Assembly (NCBI RefSeq): GCF_000005505.3
Contig: NC_016133.3
Location: 22,842,555 to 22,906,554 of the forward strand
DNA: 64,000 nucleotides
DNA from: Brachypodium distachyon
Taxonomy: Eukaryota; Streptophyta; Magnoliopsida; Poales; Poaceae
Direction of reading: 5' to 3'
The translations under genes were made by a program, and so were the position numbers. Below, piece after piece: positions 1-10,900 of the stretch. The notes beneath the pieces are model-generated. The model was given only the letters and a program-made list of their open reading frames with translations. It did not search any database and was not told the origin of the DNA. Every line of letters starts with the position of its first letter. The first letter of the stretch is position 1.

Positions 1-1060
1 GATGTCGGCAAAAAACAATGGGAATATTTTATCATCGAAATTATTTTCCGCCTCAAGTCTGATTTCTCGTGGGAGCCTAAGGGCTTAAAATTCGACACGT
101 ACTACACGCCATGTAAGACTTAGTACTAAATTTTTACCTTCATACAATTTGCCTTTTCGACCAAGAATGTTTCTCCTATGAGATCAATCGAACTTCTTCA
201 CTTCTTTTACTCTAACTGAACTTTTGGAGAATGCTTCATGACACTTTATTCCTCTTCTGATCTGTTCGAATGGTATTTGGTGCAGGCCTTTATTAAAGAG
301 CCCGGCCGATGACTAATCAGGTCCCAAGGCAAATTGAACTTCCTTCCATTGTACATAGTTTGGAATCTTGATGTTTAAGTTTACTACATGTCGACTGATC
401 TGAAAAATGGTTTAATTAACAACATTAGTATTCACCTCTCAAAAAAATAACATTACTATTCCATGGTGGTTTCATACTTTCATATATACTTCACCGGCCA
501 TGCATGATCTTGTGTGCTAACACTACTATAAAACGGGCCATCCAATAAACACATGTCAATTGGAAAATTTCGTCGCAATCCTTTCTCAATATCCCGTCTT
601 GCAAGTTGCAACCCTATAATATTCAACTCGACCGAGTGCTAACTCCCAAGATTATTCCAGTGTGTGTCAAGGATAAGCCTTGTCCGGGTTATAGAAGTGC
701 GCTGTATAACGACAGCCAGAGTCAAGCACATCTTAAAATCCACTTGATTCGACAAATAGGTGAGCTTTTGCATCCCCGAAAAGAGAAATATAAAAAGGGC
801 AGCTTAATGCATCTCAAAACCACGCCTTAAAAGCATATGTTTACCGGAAATCATGGCTTTTAGCTACTCTAAATCAAAAGGTGCCGTTATCTTCAGAGTA
901 ATATTTCCAAGGAGGATGTGGTGTGCTTGGTTTCATAGATAAAGGTGAATGGAGTAGAGTCGTCCAACTTTGTAATGAAGGGGAAAAGATGAGATAGAAG
1001 CACATTTCTTCATGGGATGGTCGAGGAATTTTGGGGCGAACCCAATCCAATTACGGCAAG
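1..1060. other. Left-edge intergenic sequence, nothing recognised
   Basis: I see no exon-like coding stretch, RNA gene or complete transposon here. The longest open frame (606-830, plus strand) has no recognisable motif and no splice context. The segment lies downstream of the RanBPM-like gene, so the 3' UTR of that gene may end somewhere between this region and the stop codon at 1970. Confidence 0.4.
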
Positions 1061-1067
1061 TCATCTA

Positions 1068-1178
1068 CTCCCTCTGATCCATATTAATTGTCTCAAATTT
1101 GTCCAAATATGGATGTATTTATGCCTAAAGAACATCTAGATATATGTAATATTTCGACAATTAATATGGACAGAAGAA
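1068..1178. mobile_element. Stowaway-type MITE
   Basis: The left end reads CTCCCTCTGATCC and the right end is its degenerate reverse complement. TA dinucleotides flank both ends (1066-1067 and 1179-1180). The element is about 110 bp, non-coding and largely self-complementary, as expected of a Tc1/mariner-derived Stowaway MITE. The copy at 50845-50957 is clearly the same subfamily. Confidence 0.8.
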
Positions 1179-1969
1179 TAGAACATTTATGAAACTGTCT
1201 CTCAGTACACATTTTTGGTGGATGGTTTCGTATTTCAAGGGTTGAGTTAGACGCACCAAAGTTCAGGTAGTGATTCAAACTTTTCCGTTTTACAGCTTTT
1301 AAAATAAGAACTTCAAACTGCACCCGAATGTTCCACCCCAGCTCAGTTAATAGGATGAAGAGTTTAGGTCAGTGATGTGAACTTCCCCAAAAATAATGGA
1401 TAGACCCCATCAACAGCGGTACAACCAGTCACTCTACTTCAGACTTGATGACAAACTTTGCATAAGAAACTGCTCTAATATCAAACTGGGACGCTGCAAG
1501 AAGTATGACAGATATATGGTATTCTACTGGATACCCCCTTTACTACATCGGAAATATACATGGTACAGAAAGAAGTCACACAGGGAATAAAATATAGATT
1601 GTACTTGTTCAATTGTTGTACAACACCCGGTTACATGATTACACAGAGCAACGGAGGGTACATCCATGTGAGTTTTATGGTCGGTGTCTCCATAATCATA
1701 TACTCACCTATTTGTCGAATCAGGAGTAATGCAAAAGACAAACTAAGATCAAACCCTTCCTACTCATATCACAAGTTCACTCATATTCTTTGGTGCCTTG
1801 CATGAAAACTGTGAACTGACTTATTTTTCTTCTATGTTTCAATGTTACATGGGCAAGAAGATAGCACACAAGACTGAAAGGGGGAACCTAGTTTAAATAC
1901 AGCTAAAGAGTGTGATGGAAAATTTGCTTTCTAAAACAAATAAAATGTGTATGCCATTTACACAAAACA

Positions 1970-4900
1970 CTATGAAAATATTTGTTGGATTACTGTTTCT
2001 GCATTTCCTTCATATTGCATGAGGAGTTGGATGGCATCCGGCCTAGGCAAAGCAAGGAATTCCTACAAACAGGAGATAGAGCTAAGAGGTTAATTTATGA
2101 ATCATATATAAAGCACTTAAGAAAACTCGAATACTGACAGTTGTTCATCAGCAGTTTACAATCCATTCTCATCAATCTTAGAAGTACATGCATAAACATA
2201 TCATTCTGATACCTATAAATAGACAAACTAGAGAATTCAACATTACAAAGCCACTCTACATCTACAAAGAGTTTCAGGAAAACACGATCTGAAAAACAAA
2301 CTTCCTCTGGTTGCATAAATTAATTATACAATATGAACCACAAATGACTGCCAAACTTCTCAATCTTTGAATATTAATTGATAAAAAAGACTCCATGGGT
2401 TAGTTAGGTGCAAACGTACCATTAAACGTGTCATGAAAAATATTTTCAGAATAGAACTTATTTTCTGATTGTTATGTACTCCCTCCGATCCTAAATTGTT
2501 GTTGAAATATTGCATGTATCTAGACGCTTTTTAAGAATAGATACATCCATATTTGAGCAAATTTGAGTCAAGAATTTAGGATCAGAGGGAGCACATTTTT
2601 ATTAAAAAGAGCAGTCATCAAAGCTGCACAGCATCGATTGTGCAAAGTCAAAAGCATCATCTAGACTGGAACAGAGGGATGCCCATCTGAAACACCAGGC
2701 CACAAACTCCAACTTGTTGACATCAATTCAATTTACCCTCAGAACGGGGAGTTCCATTCTGAAAAATAGCGCAAAGTAGACCAAGGTTGAAAGTTCTCCC
2801 TGACTAAGTTACTTTAGTACCCAACTTAGTTCAACCTCACCAGCTGACCGCCGCCATCTTGCTACAGCCTCTTCCACCAGTATGACTTCACACTCATCAT
2901 TAACTATTGTTTATTGCTGCATGCTGATTAATATCAACTAATTTTGATTGCTTATCTCCTTCTGTTATTGCATTGAATAAGTGACATTCAGATCGGGAAT
3001 TTGAATTGTGTCTGTTGTCATCCAGTGGGGTCTTGTCACACCAAACCTAATCATTGACCGACAGTCATTGATGGAATGGAAAGCACCAGTCTTTGACTGA
3101 CAGAAAACAACAGAATGAAATACTCCCTCCGATCCTAAATTCTTGTCGTGGTTTCAGTTCAAGAGTACAAAAGAGTCCTAGTACAATCTCTAACTTACAA
3201 CGAAATGTCAATTGCCAAGTTTTTTTCAACGCCAAGCTATATTGCATTAACCTAGTCACATTCAACGCCACAGAGGTTGATGTTGAGCGAAGGGGTCAGA
3301 TTTGGTTAAAGTTTCGCGCTAGGATCACTTTGGGCTGAATCTCGGAAGAGGCACATTTTTGTTGATTTACACTAAATTTAGTAGCTTATCATTGAAGGAG
3401 CTAATAAGTGGCAAATGAGGAATTCTCTTATGATATATGACTTACCATAACCTTGAGTATAGCGCTTTCATCGCATGCAACTTCTGACGACACCTGTGGG
3501 CTACTACCTTCATCTGGCACCTTGCCACTTGAGCATGTTGTGATTTGAGATGATCCATTGCCACATTCATCTGTAAGAGCCTTGGACATACTGTGACTCG
3601 CAGATGGATCGAACTCTTTCAGAGAATCAATCTTCAAATGATGATCAAAACGGTCCTTGCACATCTGAAGCTTAAACCATTCGGTGTGCGTATGAAGTGT
3701 TGTCCTCACTATCTTCATTAACTGGGGTTCTTTGATACCAAGCCTCCTGCTTATCGCAAGCTACAAAAGAGAAGATGTCATAATACCATCCAACTTCACT
3801 CCAGACAAATATTACAAACAGTGGCCCCACATCCTTCACTCTGACTACAGAAAGCAAAACACTTTTCTAATGGTGCCGGTATGTACCGGCACCGGTTCCA
3901 CCAATCACAGCCTCCCCACGTGCTGAGCAAAGCAAAGCCCCCCACCCCCCACATACCCACTCACGTGCTCGGGCGTCTGCAGTGAAGATAAGGAATGGGA
4001 ATGGGATTGGATTTTCTTAGTTTTGTACTAACACATTTTGTGTTCTTAAAAATTATTTAATGGTCCAAACAAAATCAGAATTTTATGAAAATTTGAGGGT
4101 TGTTTTAAGATGGGAAAATCCACCTTCAGTAAAAGTTTCAAAATTTTCAGAGCAAGTTTGAAAATCCATTATTGGAATTTTATATACCATATACCAATGA
4201 CATATATCATTCGTATATCATATACGAATGACATATCCCATTCATATATCATAGACCATACACCAATGACACATATCACATACCATTCATTTATCATATA
4301 CCAGTAAATATATCATATACCGATGACATATCATTCATATATCATACACCAGTAAATATATCATTCATATGCCATATACCAATAAAAATATATACTCATT
4401 GGTATGATATATGAATGGATATATACTCATTGGTATGATATATGAATGATATATGTCATCAGTATATGATATATTTACTGGTATATGTTAAACGAATGGT
4501 ATGTGATATGTGTTATTGATGAATGATATATGTCATTCGTATATGATATACGAATGATATATATCATTGATATATGGTATATCAAATTCCAATAGTGGAT
4601 TTTCAAACTTGTTTTGAAATTTTTGAAACTTTTACTGAAGGTGGATTATCCAATCTTAAGACTACCCTTAAATTTTCATAAAATTTTGAGTTTGTTTGGA
4701 CCATTAAATAATTTGTACAAACAACAAAATGTGTTGGTACAAAACTAGCAAAAACCATTCCGGCATTCCCATTCCCATTCCTACTCTTACGTGCTGACAC
4801 CTGAGCACGTGGGGTGGAGGGCTCCGATTGGTGGAAGCAGTGCCGGTACATACCGGCACCGCTAGAATCACCGCTTTGCTACAGAAACTTCAATCTACAG

Positions 4901-7900
4901 CACACGTTCGCCAACAGTTGCTGCTAGCCTACCAGTGAAGGGATGATGGTGTGTTTCTGTCTTTCACGTGCAGAGATACTACACAAATTGAACTCTAATA
5001 CCACGAGTACACATGAGAAATTGAAAATGCGTACGGTTTACACTAGATAGTTCAGATTTGGTATCTCCCTGGAACATATAAACACTACATACCTGGAGAG
5101 AACTAGCAAGAACAGGCAATGATACTGCCTTTGTGAGTACATCTTCATTGGGTTGAATCAGTGTTACCAAAGTTTCCTTCAAAGGCTTCAGTAAAGCTTG
5201 GTTACTGGAAGCAAGAGGTCCCAGATGAGAGGATGCTACCTTGAGAGCAGCTACACAATCACCACCAGCGACTAGCTTAAGAAATTCAACCTGAAATGGT
5301 AAAATATACAATATTCCTAAGGCACATGTTTCTACCTACAAGACCTGCAGAATAATGTGATTGCAATGTAGGGACTCACCTGTTTTAGCTGAAATAGAAG
5401 AATAGGGTTTTGAAAAAAGAAATCAGGATCTATGCTGTTTATTTCATCCACAACTTTGGAAGCCATTCCTTTGCCTGTCAGGTCCCTCATCTCTAAAATA
5501 ACCTCATACTTCTGATCTTGCATGTTTCTAGTATCAGACAAACCAGAATCTGACACCAAGTGCTAAAATAGGGAAATGATCATCAATGATTTTTATTTAT
5601 TTTTGAAAAATCTAGGATCAGGTCAGAATAATGAATTGAAATTGAAAATAAAGCTTACCTTTTTTTCTATCACAACATCCTCATCCATGTCAAAGGCAGG
5701 AGGCAGCATTTCAAGATTTGCATCCCCTGAAGTCTCGCATGAATAACATAGATCATCTGCTCGACCTCTCCATCTCTTCCGCCTTCCCTGCCCTGATGTA
5801 CTGCTCCTAACCCTGCGTAATCTCTTGGACCAAGAATCATGATGGGTAATATCACTTGTGCTACAACCACCATCCTGATTGTCAGTCATTTCACATTCAA
5901 ACTGTGTTTCATTATTTGCTCCTTGCTTATTTATAAAACTAACACCATTAGTTTGACCAGATTTCAAGTCAGAAGTCCCTACAGAATGTCCAAGAGAAGA
6001 TCTGCATTAGTGCAAGACAGGACCATAAAGGTACTTCTGAAAGATAACTAAGCAACAGAGCACAATAATCACATATCTAAAGTAATCAAATTGTCAGGTA
6101 AGCTCAAGTACAGTTCAGTCTTTTACCAGGATGGGCATGAGAACAGCCTTCAACAATCCCCCTGTATATACAGTACTCGTGTACAAGTTTATCCAGAAGT
6201 GACATATCCAGCTTCATTCGGCACAATTCGTTCTGGCATTTTACACATTTCGTTATAGGCACTGGTATTGAGGAAGACATAAGGAGCTATTGCTTAAACA
6301 CAGATAGAAAAAAAAAAGAAAAAACTAGCCTTGTCCCATTCTATTAAATAACAGGCCAATAATAAGAACACGTCAGTAGTTTTCACTTTTCAGCTTTAAC
6401 ATTCCAAAAAAACATTCATTGTTCACCAATGTCTAATCTCTCTTGGCCATGCCAACAACCACACCCCAAACCACCAGCCATGTCATCTAAAGAAATGTGT
6501 TGCTTCTTCGAGGACGTGCAGGCCTTCCTCCCCTGCAACTCACAAATCGCCAGCTCGAGTAATCTTAATCCTATAAGAGCTGCTGCGGCTCAAGACATCT
6601 TCATTGGCAAATTTGGCTGGAGCTGCTTCACCACATTCAGAATGGAACCTTCTCCATTAATAACTATGGGACCTAAATTCTATCTTCTGAGATTAGTTTG
6701 TTTCAATTGCTTGGTTAGATGCTAATCTCTGAAGCTTGTGATCCACAAAAAACAATTAAATTGCTTGGTTTGGTTATGAAATCAGCCATGATAGCTAGTG
6801 CTCCTTGCCTACAGCACAAATGCAACTGTCACTCGCCCGAGAAATAAATGCCCAAAGAGGCACGTAACTGAAGCACGACAAAAATCGCTGTGTCGGCTGG
6901 AATGCAGCTGTTTGGTATCAACGGGGAAGGGGCAGCATGTAGATGAGGAAAAGGAGGCAGCAGTGCCTCCCACGCTTTGCCTCCAGAAAGTCAACCTTTG
7001 ATGGCAGTTCCACATAACAGAGCTCGCCGGATAGCAAAGAAGACAAGTGAGAGAGAAATGGGGTCCTCAAACTGCTTGTGCATGTGCTTCATTCTGCCCA
7101 TGGCGTCATCTCAACTGAAACTGCACTAGACATGGTGCATGGATATAGAGGATGTCAAAAGTGATAAAAAGAAACACATGAGAAAAAAATGGGATGAGAT
7201 TATGGCTGGTGAGCAAAACCAGTGATGTGGCTGCCAAACATGTGAACAACAACTACAGGAGCCAGCGCAGGTGCGAGAAGTGAACAACTTTGATAGTTGG
7301 TGGCAGAACAGGGAACAGCTTGAAAGTGGTGTTTTTGGATTTAAAGAAAAGTTGAAGATGTAAATACAAACTTTGATCCTAAATTTATATTTCACAACTT
7401 TAATAATGCTTCGATTAACAACCCTTTTGAAAGAGTAATAACCTTACATACTAAACAGTGCAACTTTTACTAAAATAGCTATTCAAACAACTTTGTGTTT
7501 GCCAGGTACTTTAGGTGGAAATTGTAACACAATATACACATAGATGAATAGTCCCATACTCAAATTTATATTGTAATAAAAGTATAAAACCTGAAATGCT
7601 TGATATAAATCTCCTTTTGCAAACTTCAAGCTGTCAACAGCGCCTTGTCTCGTCAACTGCACCGCGTGTGCTAGGGCTTGAATGTCAACCTGATAATCAA
7701 CTATTAAAAGCTGGCATATGGAGCATAGAGTAAATAGTTTCCAAGAAGTGCATGCCTCGTCAAATGGTGGTGCTTCTACTGAACATTCCTGGGGAACTGC
7801 AGGCGGATCACGATCCTCAAAGAGCAGCCGATCGGTCAGATCAGATATAGGTGATGAAAGTCCTTGCCGTGAGCAAAATACTTTGTGAATGCTTTTCAAA

Positions 7901-10900
7901 ATGTTTGAAGATTGTCAGAATGGTATCAAGAAAGTACGCTAGGAAAGGCAAGACGATGATGTCACATATTAGGTACCTCATTAAGTATCTTAGGGTCATT
8001 GAGAGAATAGGATCGTAAGCTTGTAGATGAGCTCTTAATATGGACGATAGCAACCCAGCAAGTTCAAATCTCCTGTTTATAGACCACTGTCAAAAGCATT
8101 TCAAGAGAAAGAAATGTGTCAGATATCGACTACCAATAGTAGACTCTGTCGTCAGAAAAATAGAGGTAATAAGAAGCAAGAAACATAACGCTCGAAAACT
8201 GTAAAGGTGTAGTTTAAAGCAGCAAACTGTTCATGAACAAAAACTTGACAGAAGCTACTTATAAGGATAAGTGAAATAATTAATAATCGTTAACTTCAGA
8301 ATGTGAAGCGTGGGAAATTGCAAGTTTCCTTTACTTTCATAACTAATGGCAGCGTATCCAGTGAAAACCACTTTTAAGGTGCAAACTGTTCAACCTCCAT
8401 CGTAAATTGTTATAAAAAATTCTAAATATATATATATATATATATGTTAGAGAAGTAATGTTTAAAATTTCAAGTCCAAACTCAATTGCGTTAAGTAGCA
8501 GCAAAAAAACAATTTCAGCATGAATAGTGGTCCTTCACTGTTTGGCACAATTCATTTGTATGTTTCTCTTCTTAACTCCTTTAGACTTGAAATTTTGCAC
8601 ATCTGTAGAGCATCACACCTCCAACATATGGTATTTTTGTAGGAATTTTTTGAAACTTTTAAACATGATTTTATAGAGTTCGCACCGTAAGAGTGGTATC
8701 CACCGGATACGCCGCCATAACTGATATAGTTATAGCTGAAAAGTACTTCTAAATCACTAACTAAATAGGTATTCTCAAACAGAAATGCTGAGAACATACG
8801 AAATGACAAGCACTTGGTTCCATGATCGAGAAAAAAGAAATACTGGGGACATGCTAGTATGCTACCCTTCTAATTGTTCTATGGTTGAAAAGCTCACAGA
8901 GTAATATGGGAACATAGGATTGTGCATACCTCATTGGCAACTGGGGAAGATTGATCATCTTTGTCATATATTAAAACCAGCAGTATATGCTTGAATTCCT
9001 CATAAGCTTCCTTTGGAACATACCAACACAGCAATATTCATTATGCATGATCAAAATGAACACATAGAAATTCTAATGAACATGGCAAAAAAATAAAATA
9101 ATTATGCATGATCAAAATGAACCAAAGAAATTATAATGAACATGGTAAAAAATAGAATACAGGTACCTAAATTACTATCCAAAATACGTAGGAACTAAAA
9201 TTTGTATCACATGTTAGTCCAAATGAATGATATGATATGCATCAGTTTGGCTACAACAAGTGCCTCCTCAATGTGAGCAGTGGGCATGGGAAGCAACCTA
9301 AGTTGCACAGTACAGGGATATGGATACAGCGATATGGGGATAGGGCATTTCTCGAAAGTAGCAATCGGGGATACGACAAGTATATATACATGTCTTATCT
9401 ATTTATTTTCAAAATACAACAAGATTGCCAATATACCATCGTCACTGCCCACTCCCAGTCAGAACAACACAAAAGGTGAGACTGACTGGGCCCACTACTG
9501 GGTACCCCTTCACCAGCTCCTATGCCTTTCTCTGTTAAGTGTCAAGCAGCAAGACACACCTGTCCCCGCCAAAAAAAAAAATAGCAACCTACATACATAC
9601 AAGCACGCAGTTAGGCAGAGCAAGAAGCTGGTACTAGCTAGTAGCCAGAGACCAAGAAACAAAGAAGAGATGAGCGAGCAGGATGGGATACCTGCTGCCT
9701 ACTGGAGCCTGGAGGCGGCTGTCAGTGTGGAGGAAGAAGGCTGCTGCCAACGTGGAGGCAGCAGGCGGCCTGGGAGGGGGATCCGCATGGCATGGAGGGA
9801 ATCCCAGCAGAGGCAACACATGGAGGGGATCCTGTCGGCAGTTTGTGGGTCTAGCGCGTGGGCAACTTACCTGAGAAATGGACTCTAGGCTTTGCTCTCT
9901 CATTCATCACCTTGGGCTGCTTTTGGTCAAAATACTGGGCTGGTGTATCCCAAACTGTATCCGACGTATCTAAGCCCTATCACTTTCTTTAATTGTTTTA
10001 AATTGAAAAATGGAATACTCCGGGATATCTGTATCCCGATGTATCCTTGTATTTGATACGTGAGATACGTGCTATGGCATGCTCTGGACGTAGGGCCAGC
10101 AGGAACAACAAGATGAGATGCTGGAGCTGCATCAGAAATCCATATAGACACTTCCAAGTAGTTAGATGTGTCATCTGGTCAAGTTTACCATTTGATTCCA
10201 TTGGTCATTCAGTCCAATTAGATTGGCTTCTTAGATCAACATAAAACCAGTGGCAGCTCCCGGAGCGCAATTGTAATTCAAACCATCAGCATACAACCTC
10301 TACTGGAAGGGAACAAGGATTTCAATTTTCAGTATTTGACACATCCTGCCCTTTTACATATCCCAATGTTCAATCTAAGCATGTATAATAGATTCAAAAT
10401 GTGACCTCCCCGGGCTAAAAAAGGAAAGAAACTGGAAGTTATGATAACAAACAGGGAAAGCAAATAGTTATAGCGTAGAGCAGAAGCATATTAATTCGCT
10501 TTCAATAGTGTGTTACTGCGCAACAGGAAGTAGAATTGTACCAAGGAATTTAGTGAAAGTAATAACAGTAGTTTGTTGCAGCATCTTATTCCAGTATACT
10601 TGCTCCAAATATTTCATAACATAGGTGTTTTGAATGAAAGAAGGCCAGATGGCATCTTTCAACAAGTAGGTTCAGTTATTCGCACAGAAGGTCACTCCAG
10701 TGGAACACCAGACTAATTATCCTTTTTGAAAATTTACACCACCAGTTAATCCCTAGAGTTAGCCTTTACCAACTATAAATTTTACAATCAACAAAATGCT
10801 ATGCTAGTCTCCATAGTCATCCTTAGACTGAATAAACCAGATGAAAGCAAATGGGTTACCTCCAAAAATAGCAAGAATCTGAAACTAAGTTCCAATATTC

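Noticed and set aside
4110..4600. Possible CRISPR-like repeat array of AT-rich units
   Set aside because: The units are palindromic, of variable spacing and lack unique spacers. They are the core of a foldback transposon in plant DNA.
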